Of a stretch of DNA of 44,012 nucleotides, positions 8,383-17,426 are shown piece after piece (within the stretch, counting starts at the first letter, position 1; each line of letters starts with the position of its first letter). A program made the position numbers and the translations under genes. This stretch comes from Ancylomarina salipaludis (GTDB lineage Bacteria > Bacteroidota > Bacteroidia > Bacteroidales > Marinifilaceae). The stretch lies in contig NZ_SAXA01000022.1 in NCBI RefSeq assembly GCF_004122035.1, forward strand, positions 1 to 44,012. The letters are read 5' to 3'. Under the pieces are notes generated by a model. It had not been told where the DNA came from, made no database searches, and saw only the letters and a list, made by a program, of their open reading frames with translations.

Positions 8383-9888
8383 ATGACAAATGCTTCAGTT
8401 GCTTTGAACCCAAACAAATTGGTTCAGTACTTACAGAAAATGCCTAATGAATTCACCAAAGAAGATTTAATTCGATATATCGAAGAGAATGGCATTCAGA
8501 TGATCAACTTCCGTTACGTTGCCAACGATGGTAAATTAAAAACATTAAACTTTATTATAACTGACCGTAACCACCTTGACAATATCTTAAGTACTGGTGA
8601 ACGTGTTGACGGATCAAGCTTGTTCCCATTTATCGAAGCAGGATCGAGTGACCTTTACGTGATTCCTCGTTTTAAAACAGCTTTCGTTAACCCATTCTCT
8701 GAAGTTCCAACATTAGACATTCTTTGTTCGTTCTATACCGCTCAAGGCGAGCCTTTGGAGAGTGCTCCTGAATATATTCTAAAAAAAGCTCACAACTGTT
8801 TTAAAGAAAAAACAGGCATGACTTTCAAAGCTATGGGAGAGTTGGAATACTATATTAAAAGTGCTAAAGCTGAAATGTATCTTGGTCAAGATCAAAAAGG
8901 TTACCACGATTCACAACCTTTCACGCAGTGGGAAAACTTACGTCGCGAGGCAATGGTACTCATTGCACAGTGTGGTGGTAAAATCAAATATGGTCATTCA
9001 GAGGTTGGTAACTTTATTCTTCGCGAGGATGGTTACGAACAACACGAAATTGAATTTACCCCAGTTGAAGCTGAAGATGCGGTTGATCAATTATTAATTG
9101 GTAAGTGGATCGTGCGTATGTTGGCAGCCCGAGAAGGTGCATTGGTCAGCTGGGCTCCAAAAATTACAGTAGGTAAAGCCGGATCAGGTCTTCATATACA
9201 CATGATGCTTGAAAAAGATGGCAAAAACCTTTGTGTTGAAAATGGTAAACTTAGTGATATTGCTAAGAAAGGGATTGCTGGTATTATGGATCTTGCTGGT
9301 CCTTTAACAGCATTTGGTAATACAATCCCAACTTCATACCTGCGTTTGGTTCCTCATCAGGAAGCACCAACCTACGTATGTTGGGGTGATCGTAACCGTT
9401 CTGTATTGGTACGTGTACCTCTTGGATGGCTAGGATCTAAAGATATGGTTAAAGAAGTAAACCCTCAGCAACAAGCCGATACGCGCGACTTCTCAAGCAA
9501 ACAGACTTTCGAATTCCGAGTACCTGATGGGTCAGCAGATATCTACATGCTGGTTGCAGGTTTAATTGTAGCAGTACAACACGGTTTAGAGAATGAAGAC
9601 TCTTTGGAAAAAGCTGAAGCTTTATATGCTGATATGGATATTTTCAGTTCTAACTTCGCAGAAAAACTTGAGAAACTAGAGCAATTACCAACTTGTTGTT
9701 ATGAAAGTGCCGACATTCTATTGGCAAAACGTGAAATTTTTGAAAACAACAATATCTTCCCTGCAGGAAGTATCGATGCCGTTGCTTCTAGTCTTAAGGC
9801 ATATAATGACAATGGTCTTAACGATCGTATTTTAGGTCATCACCAGGAAATCATGGCCATAGTGGATAAATACATTCACTGTATGTAA
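8383..9888 (+). CDS. glnA: Glutamine synthetase, type I-like family
   Basis: The 501-residue product has the glutamine synthetase core: an N-terminal beta-grasp (about residues 15-110), then the catalytic domain with a YYI metal-site strand after GELE, GSGLHIHMML (from about 267) for ATP and metal binding, NRSVLVRVP (from about 338) and FEFRVPDGSADIYMLVAGL. These residues bind ATP, glutamate and ammonia. The usual adenylylation loop around Tyr397 of enteric GSI is not recognisable, so control by adenylylation is unlikely. The enzyme makes glutamine from glutamate and ammonia in the cytoplasm. A glutamine-synthetase-like relative acting on another amine remains possible. The gene stands alone, with a long leader before it and a terminator after. 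Confidence 0.87.
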   Translation: MTNASVALNPNKLVQYLQKMPNEFTKEDLIRYIEENGIQMINFRYVANDGKLKTLNFIITDRNHLDNILSTGERVDGSSLFPFIEAGSSDLYVIPRFKTAFVNPFSEVPTLDILCSFYTAQGEPLESAPEYILKKAHNCFKEKTGMTFKAMGELEYYIKSAKAEMYLGQDQKGYHDSQPFTQWENLRREAMVLIAQCGGKIKYGHSEVGNFILREDGYEQHEIEFTPVEAEDAVDQLLIGKWIVRMLAAREGALVSWAPKITVGKAGSGLHIHMMLEKDGKNLCVENGKLSDIAKKGIAGIMDLAGPLTAFGNTIPTSYLRLVPHQEAPTYVCWGDRNRSVLVRVPLGWLGSKDMVKEVNPQQQADTRDFSSKQTFEFRVPDGSADIYMLVAGLIVAVQHGLENEDSLEKAEALYADMDIFSSNFAEKLEKLEQLPTCCYESADILLAKREIFENNNIFPAGSIDAVASSLKAYNDNGLNDRILGHHQEIMAIVDKYIHCM

Positions 9889-9947
9889 TCCATTATAATA
9901 TTCTTGAAAAAGAAAACCGTTCAAAATATGAACACCTACTAACAATC

Positions 9948-9988
9948 AAAAAGGGGTTTTAGCCATTGGCTGAAATCCCTTTCTTTAT
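9948..9988 (+). terminator. Terminator after glutamine synthetase
   Basis: AAAGGGG-TTT-AGCC pairs with GGCT-AAA-CCCTTT around an ATT loop, with one mismatch, followed by CTTTATT. It lies 60 bases after the stop codon. Confidence 0.75.
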
Positions 9989-10128
9989 TGGAATAAATTC
10001 AAAATATATCAAATTGCAGCTGATACAAAAGATGGTGCAAATAATTTATTGAAGACCAATCCTCATATCTCCACACCATCAAATCATCTCATCAATTAAT
10101 CGTATCTTCGCATAAAACCAAAGAAACA

Positions 10129-10830
10129 ATGGATAAAAATATTAGCGAAGGCTGGAAAGCACAACTGGAAAGCGAATTTGAAAAACCCTATTTCAAGAAG
10201 TTGGAACGTTTTGTTGATGATGAATATCAAAACAATGAGATCTATCCACCACAAAATCTCATATTCAGAGCCTTCAACTCCTGCCCTTTCAATCATATCA
10301 AAGTCGTTATTTTAGGTCAGGATCCTTATCACGGACCTAATCAGGCTAACGGCTTAGCATTTTCAGTAAATGATGAAATGAGGTTCCCGCCCAGCTTGCG
10401 AAACATCTACAAGGAAATGAATCAGGACCTGAACATTCCGATATCGAGCAAAGGAAACCTAGACGATTGGGCCAAACAAGGTGTTCTTCTGATTAATGCA
10501 ACGCTAACTGTCAGAGCCAATGAGGCAGGATCACATCAGAAAAAAGGTTGGGAAGAATTCACTGATGCTGCCATCAAAGTCTTGTCTGAAAAAAGAGAAA
10601 AACTGGTTTTTATTTTATGGGGATCCTACGCACAAAAAAAAGGAGAACAAATTGACTCTAAAAAGCATCACATCATCAAGTCTGCTCATCCCTCTCCCCT
10701 ATCAGCACATCGTGGCTTTTTTGGCAGTAAACCATTTAGTCAGGCCAATAAATACTTAATAAAGCAAGGTCTGGAACCTATTGATTGGGACCTGAAACAC
10801 GAAAATGCACAAAGAAGCTTAAACTTTTAA
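10129..10830 (+). CDS. ung: Uracil-DNA glycosylase
   Basis: The 233-residue product is a family 1 uracil-DNA glycosylase, which removes uracil from DNA at the start of base excision repair. The water-activating loop GQDPYHGPNQANGLAFSV has its catalytic Asp at residue 65. LLINATLTVRANEAGSHQ is the uracil-recognition region, and HPSPLSAHRGFFG is the DNA-intercalation loop with His187. Length matches the family. The start fits because the catalytic Asp and His fall at nearly the enteric Ung positions. A TATCTTCG element at 10103-10110 is a likely -7 box. The unit is monocistronic and ends in a very strong hairpin. Confidence 0.97.
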   Translation: MDKNISEGWKAQLESEFEKPYFKKLERFVDDEYQNNEIYPPQNLIFRAFNSCPFNHIKVVILGQDPYHGPNQANGLAFSVNDEMRFPPSLRNIYKEMNQDLNIPISSKGNLDDWAKQGVLLINATLTVRANEAGSHQKKGWEEFTDAAIKVLSEKREKLVFILWGSYAQKKGEQIDSKKHHIIKSAHPSPLSAHRGFFGSKPFSQANKYLIKQGLEPIDWDLKHENAQRSLNF

Positions 10831-10833
10831 ATG

Positions 10834-10873
10834 AATCAGGGGCTATTGAATAATCAATAGCCCCTGATTTTTA
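10834..10873. terminator. Strong bidirectional terminator between ung and the DUF4783-like gene
   Basis: ATCAGGGGCTATTGA and its exact complement form a 15-bp perfect stem with a four-base loop (10850-10853). A T run at 10868-10872 follows on the plus strand, so it mainly serves ung. Confidence 0.9.
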
Positions 10874-10885
10874 TCTTTGTTGATA

Positions 10886-11284
10886 CTATTCAGTCTCGAT
10901 ACTAAGCCTGTGAATTAAAGCTTTGTTCCCACTCCCTTTTAATAAAAAGGTGGTTCTAAAATTTCCATTATCCGTCATCAAAGTTCCAATGAAATAGGGT
11001 GAATCAGGCTTTCCACCAATATGCTTCTTTTTCAAACTCTTAGGCTTGTACTTCTCAAAGAACTTCGCCATAATCTGTTTGGCTTGCGATCTACTGTAAA
11101 TAGCTTCCTTATCTTGAATTTTCAATTCAATTCTATCGCTAAAGAAATTTGCCAGACTAATGCTATTTCCTTGCTGAAATGACGTCACCAATCCCTTGGG
11201 TAAATCTTGTTCTTGCTGTGCAAAAACATTAGTACTCAATACCTGAATGGCAATGACAAGCAGTATGTATTTAAAAAATCTCAT
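10886..11284 (-). CDS. Secreted DUF4783-like protein
   Basis: The 132-residue product has a Sec signal peptide (residues 1-22, ending VFA before QQEQD). The mature domain resembles the NTF2-like DUF4783 family of Bacteroidota: a helix with LVTSFQQGNSISLANFFSD, then IELKIQDKEAIYSRSQAKQI, FFEKYKPK and a final strand with FRTTFLLKG. It is predicted to be a small cone-shaped periplasmic protein with a ligand pocket; no enzyme activity is known to me. It stands alone on the minus strand, convergent with ung and sharing its terminator. Confidence 0.8.
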   Translation of the reverse strand: MRFFKYILLVIAIQVLSTNVFAQQEQDLPKGLVTSFQQGNSISLANFFSDRIELKIQDKEAIYSRSQAKQIMAKFFEKYKPKSLKKKHIGGKPDSPYFIGTLMTDNGNFRTTFLLKGSGNKALIHRLSIETE

Positions 11285-11477
11285 AAAATGAATGTTTATC
11301 GTAAGTTCAAACTCATCAGAACAAATACCATGCTGATTTTAAATCGCAAGGTAATAAGAAAGTGCCAAAAATTTACCTTTTCGCCATATTATCATGATTA
11401 ACACCACCTTTATATTTTATTTCAAACAGACTGAAGCTATCTTTGTCACAGAATTACAGATCAATTTAAAAAAAGAC

Positions 11478-11497
11478 AACGTTTAAATTTAAGCGTT
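11478..11497. promoter_or_regulatory. Dyad upstream of rlmH
   Basis: AACGTTTAA and TTAAGCGTT form a near-perfect 20-base dyad (one G.T pair) ending 31 bases before the rlmH start codon. It could be an operator or simply an AT-rich chance dyad. Confidence 0.25.
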
Positions 11498-11528
11498 AAA
11501 AAATGATTCAATAAACAACACCATATAT

Positions 11529-12002
11529 ATGAAAACCACATTACTTGTCATTGGAAAAACTGATAAAGACTTTGTAATAAAAGGAATAGAAGAATATCAG
11601 AAAAGACTGATACACTATATGCCTTATGAGATGAAAATTATTCCTGATATCAAAAACACCAAGAATCTTTCAGAACAGCAACAAAAACAAAAAGAAGGCG
11701 AACTGATTTTAGCTCAGGTAAAAAGTGGTGATTTGCTCATTCTTTTAGATGAAGGAGGTAAAGAATTTTCATCCACTGACTTTTCACAATATATTGAGCA
11801 AAAAATGCTAAGTGGTGTTAAGAATCTCATTTTTGTTATTGGTGGTCCCTATGGCTTTTCTCCTGAAGTTTACAAGCAGGCACAAGGAAAAATTTCACTT
11901 TCAAAAATGACTTTCTCTCATCAAATGATTCGAATGATTTTTACTGAGCAGCTTTACAGAGCCATGACAATTCTGCGCAACGAGCCCTACCACCACGTTT
12001 GA
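11529..12002 (+). CDS. rlmH: 23S rRNA pseudouridine(1915)-N3-methyltransferase RlmH
   Basis: The 157-residue product is a SPOUT methyltransferase that methylates pseudouridine 1915 in helix 69 of 23S rRNA, using S-adenosylmethionine. Diagnostic parts are the strand and loop LLILLDEGGKEFSSTDF, the trefoil-knot region FVIGGPYGFSPEV, the helix LSKMTFSHQMIRMIFTEQLYRA and the C-terminal YHHV, where PYHH helps bind the rRNA and cofactor. The length is typical and the whole gene is present. It precedes the sensor kinase by 139 bases with no clear terminator between, so some readthrough into the kinase gene is possible. Confidence 0.96.
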   Translation: MKTTLLVIGKTDKDFVIKGIEEYQKRLIHYMPYEMKIIPDIKNTKNLSEQQQKQKEGELILAQVKSGDLLILLDEGGKEFSSTDFSQYIEQKMLSGVKNLIFVIGGPYGFSPEVYKQAQGKISLSKMTFSHQMIRMIFTEQLYRAMTILRNEPYHHV

Positions 12003-12141
12003 TATCTCAGTAAATTATGCTAATTTAAGAGCTGTATTTTTTATCTGTCCCCACTAAGATATTGATGTTTCAATACAACTGGCATCATACTTGTGAAACA
12101 ATTTTTATTGAACGACTGTGTTGTAACTTATATCCTTAATC

Positions 12142-15100
12142 TTGAAAAAAAATAAATTCATCATTTTTTTGCTTGTTGCTCTATCCCTTTCATTAATTAC
12201 CGGGATACTAATCGACTCACAAGCAAATGCTGAGAAAAATGCGAAAAAAAAGCTCAAGCATTTTCAAAAAGTTTTTCTTGAAAAGGAAAATTTGCTTGAT
12301 GAATACACAAGCTACTTAGCAGAAACCTTGTCCAAACAAGATGAATTTATTCCTGAGAATGATAATATCAATACAGAAGAGAATCTGCTCAAAGAAAAAG
12401 AACTTTCATTATTTGCTCTCGAAAATGACAGCCTTATCTATTGGAGTAACAATTCAATCAACCTTCCTCTATCAATTATTCACGAAAAGTTTGAATCAAA
12501 GGTTGAGTTTATTGATAACGCTTGGTTCTACATTAAGAAGACCCAATATAAAAACAAACAATTTCTGGGTCTTATTCTGATACAACAAAAATATGCCTAC
12601 GAAAATATATACTTAAAAAAACATTTCGCTAAGGCATTCGATTTATCAGACTCTTACATCATCCATTTTCACGATAATGATCCCAATGCAATTCTGAACA
12701 AAAAGGGGAAAGCTCTTTTCAGCCTTGAAAAAGAGAAAGATAATTTCCTATTCCAAGCAGATTACAATAATGCCGTTTATTTCTACTTTCTAAGTTTATT
12801 ATTAGGAATTTTATTGGCCATACAAATCATCCGAATTAAAAAGAAGATCTGGTTTAGAAGCATTGGTATTTTTGTCTTTGGCTTATTAATGATTGGGCTA
12901 AGGTATATCATGCTGAGCAGAGGTATTCCCAGTGTTTTTTCGAGTATGGAGCTGTTCTCACCAGTGCTTTTTGCATCTTCATTCTACTTCCCTTCTCTTG
13001 GCGATTTTGCCATAAACAGCTTCTTTATCTTTAGTTTCATTTATACCTACACCAAGTATTTTCCTCATCAGGTTTTACTTAGAAACAAAGCTCAGGTCTT
13101 TAGTTATATTTTCTTATTTATCAACCTGTTATTCTTTTCACTCTTATATGCAACGATCAGTATTTTATTCAAAAATCTGGTTTTAGATTCGAGTTTATCC
13201 TTCCAGATGTTTGAGATTAAGAACAACTGGATCTACTCCATATTTGGTTTGATTGTGCTAATACAACTTTTTTACGGGCTCATCCTTCTGGGTAAGTTAA
13301 CCAACAAAAGTATTAAAGATAAAATATCCCTTCCTCTCAGACTTGCAGCCATCATCATTTTCTTTGGCGTTTTTACGCTTTCGAAAAAAATATTAGGCAT
13401 GCCCATCGACCAATTGGGTATTGTATTCGAATTTACACTACTACTGGCTATAATTCTAATCGAAAGGTATACAAAGCTCAGTTATTCACACACTTTTTTT
13501 ATAGGTCTGCTACTAGCCGTTTCAATATTCATCAGCAACAGAATAAATACCTTTTCAGAACAAAAAGATAAACAGATTCGTGTCATCGAAAGCTTAAACT
13601 TATCTTCTGAATACAGTCCTACCTCTGAAACCTTACTCATCGAGCTTGAAAAGAAAATTAAATCAGACACCCTTTTAAAACGACTTTGTAAAAGTCCAAT
13701 TATCAATGAGAATAAAATCATTAACCTTCTTGAAAATCGTTTCTTTATTGGTTATTGGGAGCAATTCCATATACAAATTACTGTTTGTGGAGAAAAAGAT
13801 GAGTTAAATGTTGAACCAGACAATCAGGTTCGGAACTGCTATGATTTTTTCGAAGAAATGACTCTGAAAAACGGAGAAATCATAGCTGGGAGTAACTTTT
13901 ACAACCTAAACGAATACGATGGTATGATCTCGTACCTTGGAATATTTGAATTTCAATCAGAAAAGGCTCAACTCCACCGGCTGTATATTCGCCTCGATTC
14001 CAAATCCAGATCGCAAGGCTTGGGATACCCCGACCTTCTTCTTGATGAAAAAGTTCAGGTTCTGGCAACTGGTAAAGATTATTCCTATGGCAAATATCGA
14101 AACGGAAAACTCATTGCCTCTTCGGGTACATTCAACTATTACTTAAACGATGCGGGTTTTGGTAAATCAAAAGAAAACCATGCCTGGGTAAAACTCGATC
14201 ATTACTCTCATCTTATCTATCGTTTTGGAGAGAGTTCCATTGTATTAAGCTCTCCTGAGATAACCTGGTTAAAGAAATTTATTACCATACCTTACGTCTT
14301 TATTCTTTTTTACATTTTCACCATCATCATTAGTTTTATTGAACGTTTCCCCTGGCAATTGAGGTTAAAATATAGTTTTAAATACCGTATCCAATATTCC
14401 ATTATCGCAGTTTTAATGCTCTTCTTCATTCTGCTGGGAGGGGGTAGTATTTATTACAACATCGAACAATTCAACCAGAAACACAATAAAGAACTGAGTG
14501 AGAAACTTCAGATTATCAAACAAGAAATCATTCAGGATTTGGAATTCAAAGCCGATAAAAATGTGATAACCGGGAAGTTACAGCAGATATCAAATCTAAT
14601 TTTTGCTGACATACATCTTTACAACACTAATGGGAAACTAATTGCCTCATCACGTCACGAAATATTCGAGAAAAAGCTGCAAGGCCAACAAATGAACTTC
14701 TCAGCATTTTATCAGTTATTCTATAAAGAAAGAACCCATTTTATTCATAAAGAAAAGATTGGGCATATGGAATACCTATCAGCTTATGAAAGTTTGGTTG
14801 ATGCCAACAATCAGCGACTGGCTTTTATCAATTTACCCTACTTCATCAAAAGTCAGGATCTGAAATCAGAGTTGTTTAACTTGATTCTCACAGGTATTAA
14901 CCTGCACTTGTTTATGATTTTGATAGCCATTTTTGTTTCTGTGATTATCTCAAATAAAATCACTCAACCCTTAAGACTCATCGAAAATAAACTGCAAAGC
15001 ACACGTTTCGGAACACACAGTGCCGCAATTGAATACAATAAAAATGATGAGATAGGTAGTTTGATTAAGGTGTACAACAAGATGCTGCTCGATTTGGAAC

Positions 15101-15804
15101 AATCAGCTGAACTTCTGGCACAATCTGAACGGGAATCTGCATGGAGAGAGATGGCCCGTCAGGTCGCTCATGAAATTAAGAATCCTTTAACTCCAATGAA
15201 ACTAAGCATTCAGTTTCTATTGCGTCGCTACGACGATCAATCTCCGGATTGGGGCAAGCATCTCAAACAAGTCAGCGAAACACTCATTCATCAGATAGAT
15301 ACCCTTTCGTCTATTGCCACCGCTTTTTCAAACTTTGCTAAAATGCCCGAAGCAAAAGCCGAAGATTTAAATCTGGTAGATATCCTAATCCATGTGCTTT
15401 CTCTATATAAAAATGATGCACATGAAATTGAACTCAAACTAAACGGAATTGAAAAAGCGATGGCAAGTCTGGATCGGGAACAATTTGTTCGCATCTATGT
15501 TAACCTTTTAAATAATGCCATCGAATCAATTCCTGTTGATCAGGAAGGAAAAATAAGCCTGGAATTGAAAGAAGAACCAGATCATTGGCTTAGCTCGGTT
15601 TCGGATACAGGAAAAGGTGTTGATCCTAAAATTAAAGGGCGACTTTTCTATCCGAACTTCACAACAAAATCAAGTGGAATGGGACTAGGTCTTGCCATTG
15701 TTAAAAACAGTGTGGTTCAGGCAGGTGGCGAAATTTGGGTTGAATCAGAATTAGGCAAAGGAAGTTGTTTTTACATCAAAATACCCAAACTGATTCAGTC
15801 CTAA
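12142..15804 (+). CDS. Very large NtrY-like membrane sensor histidine kinase
   Basis: The 1220-residue product begins at a TTG codon: an in-frame stop lies at 12124-12126 and no ATG or GTG lies between. Predicted layout: helix 5-25; extracytoplasmic region 26-214; a block of about eight helices from 215 to 466; a second soluble region to about 710; helices near 713-733 and 748-770; a third soluble region; a helix near 915-935; HAMP; then the kinase core. AHEIKNPLTPMKLS holds phospho-acceptor His1010, followed by an N-box with NLLNNAIE (1121-1128), G1 box SDTGKGVD and G2 box SGMGLGLAIV. The core resembles NtrY kinases. No NtrX-type sigma-54 partner lies nearby. It ends four bases from the convergent regulator gene. 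Confidence 0.9.
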   Translation: MKKNKFIIFLLVALSLSLITGILIDSQANAEKNAKKKLKHFQKVFLEKENLLDEYTSYLAETLSKQDEFIPENDNINTEENLLKEKELSLFALENDSLIYWSNNSINLPLSIIHEKFESKVEFIDNAWFYIKKTQYKNKQFLGLILIQQKYAYENIYLKKHFAKAFDLSDSYIIHFHDNDPNAILNKKGKALFSLEKEKDNFLFQADYNNAVYFYFLSLLLGILLAIQIIRIKKKIWFRSIGIFVFGLLMIGLRYIMLSRGIPSVFSSMELFSPVLFASSFYFPSLGDFAINSFFIFSFIYTYTKYFPHQVLLRNKAQVFSYIFLFINLLFFSLLYATISILFKNLVLDSSLSFQMFEIKNNWIYSIFGLIVLIQLFYGLILLGKLTNKSIKDKISLPLRLAAIIIFFGVFTLSKKILGMPIDQLGIVFEFTLLLAIILIERYTKLSYSHTFFIGLLLAVSIFISNRINTFSEQKDKQIRVIESLNLSSEYSPTSETLLIELEKKIKSDTLLKRLCKSPIINENKIINLLENRFFIGYWEQFHIQITVCGEKDELNVEPDNQVRNCYDFFEEMTLKNGEIIAGSNFYNLNEYDGMISYLGIFEFQSEKAQLHRLYIRLDSKSRSQGLGYPDLLLDEKVQVLATGKDYSYGKYRNGKLIASSGTFNYYLNDAGFGKSKENHAWVKLDHYSHLIYRFGESSIVLSSPEITWLKKFITIPYVFILFYIFTIIISFIERFPWQLRLKYSFKYRIQYSIIAVLMLFFILLGGGSIYYNIEQFNQKHNKELSEKLQIIKQEIIQDLEFKADKNVITGKLQQISNLIFADIHLYNTNGKLIASSRHEIFEKKLQGQQMNFSAFYQLFYKERTHFIHKEKIGHMEYLSAYESLVDANNQRLAFINLPYFIKSQDLKSELFNLILTGINLHLFMILIAIFVSVIISNKITQPLRLIENKLQSTRFGTHSAAIEYNKNDEIGSLIKVYNKMLLDLEQSAELLAQSERESAWREMARQVAHEIKNPLTPMKLSIQFLLRRYDDQSPDWGKHLKQVSETLIHQIDTLSSIATAFSNFAKMPEAKAEDLNLVDILIHVLSLYKNDAHEIELKLNGIEKAMASLDREQFVRIYVNLLNNAIESIPVDQEGKISLELKEEPDHWLSSVSDTGKGVDPKIKGRLFYPNFTTKSSGMGLGLAIVKNSVVQAGGEIWVESELGKGSCFYIKIPKLIQS

Positions 15805-15808
15805 TATT

Positions 15809-16402
15809 TTATTTGACCTCATCCATCGCAATCAAATTATTTAAAATGGCATAAACGGTTAAGCCTGATACGGATTTGATGCCCAATTTTTGGGTGATAT
15901 TTTTCCGATGTGTCACCACAGTATGAATACTGATAAAAAGTTTATCGGCGATTTCTTTATTGGTAAGCCCCAAAGCAATATGCTTTAAGATATTCTTTTC
16001 ACGTGCACTGATAGGCTCATCCGATCTCTCAACTTTCTGTTTTCTGTCCAGTTCATCTTTCACCCCCTCTAAACAAGCCAATATTTTGCTTTGTCCATCA
16101 TTATAGTGCAGCAAAGCATCCTCATCATATTTCCCTTCATCTCCTTTTTTATTGGAAATAATCACCAGCTTACATGCCTTTAATTTGGCACAACATTTCT
16201 TAATCAACTCCGTATTTCCTTCAAAAAGATCTGGGTTAAGAATCAGTATATTGGGTTTGAGGGTGCTTAAGCTTTCAAACAAACCTTCAGCCTTATCCAT
16301 CTTCTGAACAACTTGATTATCTCCAAGATTCTTAAGGACAGCCTCCAGGCCTTTTTGAATCAGATATGAAGCTTCTGCAACGACAATTGTAATATTATTC
16401 AT
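15809..16402 (-). CDS. LuxR/NarL-type regulator with phospho-acceptor-less receiver
   Basis: The 197-residue product has a receiver-like domain at 1-120 and a LuxR helix-turn-helix at about 130-190 (SAREKNILKHIALGLTNKEI, then LFISIHTVVTHRKNI). The acceptor position in the LILNPDL strand is Asn56 instead of Asp, only Glu10 remains of the acidic pair, and the conserved Lys of the active site is not recognisable. It should therefore not be activated by ordinary phosphotransfer; it may sense a ligand, metal or protein partner instead (inference). It starts nine bases after the hemerythrin-like gene and is surely cotranscribed with it, so it probably responds to the same signal or feeds back on that operon. 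Confidence 0.88.
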   Translation of the reverse strand: MNNITIVVAEASYLIQKGLEAVLKNLGDNQVVQKMDKAEGLFESLSTLKPNILILNPDLFEGNTELIKKCCAKLKACKLVIISNKKGDEGKYDEDALLHYNDGQSKILACLEGVKDELDRKQKVERSDEPISAREKNILKHIALGLTNKEIADKLFISIHTVVTHRKNITQKLGIKSVSGLTVYAILNNLIAMDEVK

Positions 16403-16411
16403 AGCTTCAGG

Positions 16412-17140
16412 TTAAATCATTTCAGTAATCGTCTTTTCCATCGAAATCATCTTGGGAACAAGAACTTTATCCTCAATTCGGGAATGGTAATTCAAATCTT
16501 GTTCCAACATAAAAAGTAACTGAATGATTTTATGATACAAACTTGTATTCAAAGGAGGCGTCAGGTATTTTATCATGATGGTTTTCAAATCCATTAGCTT
16601 TTCCTCCACATCATCATGTGCATCCTGATATTTGGAAATAGAAAAAGAATCATAAATTTTCCTGTTCTGATCAGAAATATACCCCTTTGCACAAATATCT
16701 TCAACAGCCAAAACATAAGGGAATACGACTTCCTCCTCGTGTAAAATATGCTCGGTTAATTCATTTTTATAGCCCTCAAAGAAATTTCGAATTAGTAAAA
16801 TATATTTCTCATCTTCGGCTTCGGCATGCTGCAAAGACTCTATCAAATCCTCAATTTCAGAAAGCTTTTCGTTCAAATAGCTCGAGTGAGTCATTTTTAA
16901 ATAAGCAACAATGTCTTTTGAAGGTATCGATTGTAATTCCTCTTTGGGAAAATAATCTTTATCGTGATAGGTATTAACCAATTGCAAAAAGAAATTCAAA
17001 TCAACATCTGTTTCTTCACAAATCTCTTTTACAGTTTTATCTCCAAAACCCAAGTTGATTCCAAAACGATAAATCACAGGAATCAACATGTAATTCATTT
17101 GAATGACATCCGCCATTTTCATATCCTTAGTAATGCGCAT
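16412..17140 (-). CDS. Hemerythrin-like di-iron protein, RIC/YtfE type
   Basis: From the ATG at 17140 the product is 242 residues. Residues 5-45 match the short N-terminal ScdA-like module, but the usual Cys-Cys pair in its loop is replaced by GFGD. Residues 80-235 form a hemerythrin-like four-helix bundle with candidate iron ligands His85, His134 with nearby Glu135-137, His175, His219 and Glu223. RIC proteins (YtfE, ScdA, DnrN) help repair iron-sulfur clusters after nitric oxide or peroxide damage, so a stress role is likely but not proven here. Upstream in-frame starts at 17179 and 17209 would add residues encoded in a leader that carries a hairpin; I prefer 17140. Confidence 0.85.
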   Translation of the reverse strand: MRITKDMKMADVIQMNYMLIPVIYRFGINLGFGDKTVKEICEETDVDLNFFLQLVNTYHDKDYFPKEELQSIPSKDIVAYLKMTHSSYLNEKLSEIEDLIESLQHAEAEDEKYILLIRNFFEGYKNELTEHILHEEEVVFPYVLAVEDICAKGYISDQNRKIYDSFSISKYQDAHDDVEEKLMDLKTIMIKYLTPPLNTSLYHKIIQLLFMLEQDLNYHSRIEDKVLVPKMISMEKTITEMI

Positions 17141-17197
17141 ATGATGTTTTTTAATTGTTTGATAATTTAAATTACACATTATTCTGTAGATAGCAAG

Positions 17198-17242
17198 ACG
17201 AGAGCTCAAAAACAGATCTAAAAGTCTGAATAGAGCTCTCGT
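17198..17242 (-). promoter_or_regulatory. Hairpin in the leader of the hemerythrin operon
   Basis: ACGAGAGCTC (17198-17207) and GAGCTCTCGT (17233-17242) are perfect 10-base complements, with an inner CAGA/TCTG pair. The element lies 58 bases before the start codon, between the predicted promoter and the gene. There is no U tract, so a stability or control element is more likely than a terminator. Confidence 0.5.
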
Positions 17243-17358
17243 GTATAAATAGAAAAACTGAAATCGAATGAAGTATTAACACTAAAAAAGAAATATTATG
17301 GCAAAAGATTTCTTGATCTTCATTGGATCTCAGCTTTCTTGGCTTTGTTTTGTTATGA

Positions 17359-17407
17359 CAAAAATAGTCGCACAGAAATGATGCTGCAATACCAATATGT
17401 TGGTATT
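17359..17407 (-). promoter_or_regulatory. Predicted promoter of the hemerythrin operon with CRP/FNR-like dyad
   Basis: On the minus strand a TTG (17389 to 17387) is followed after 20 bases by TATTTTTG (17366 to 17359), a close match to the Bacteroidota -33/-7 form. A perfect 8-4-8 dyad, AATACCAA-TATG-TTGGTATT (17388-17407), overlaps the -33 side and is centred near -44, close to the -41.5 position of class II CRP/FNR activator sites. Transcription would start near 17353, giving a leader of about 210 bases. Confidence 0.5.
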
Positions 17408-17426
17408 TATATAAATAATGCATAAA

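Noticed and set aside
11529-15804. rlmH and the sensor kinase as a functional operon
   Set aside because: The 139-base gap and unrelated roles give no support beyond same-strand order.
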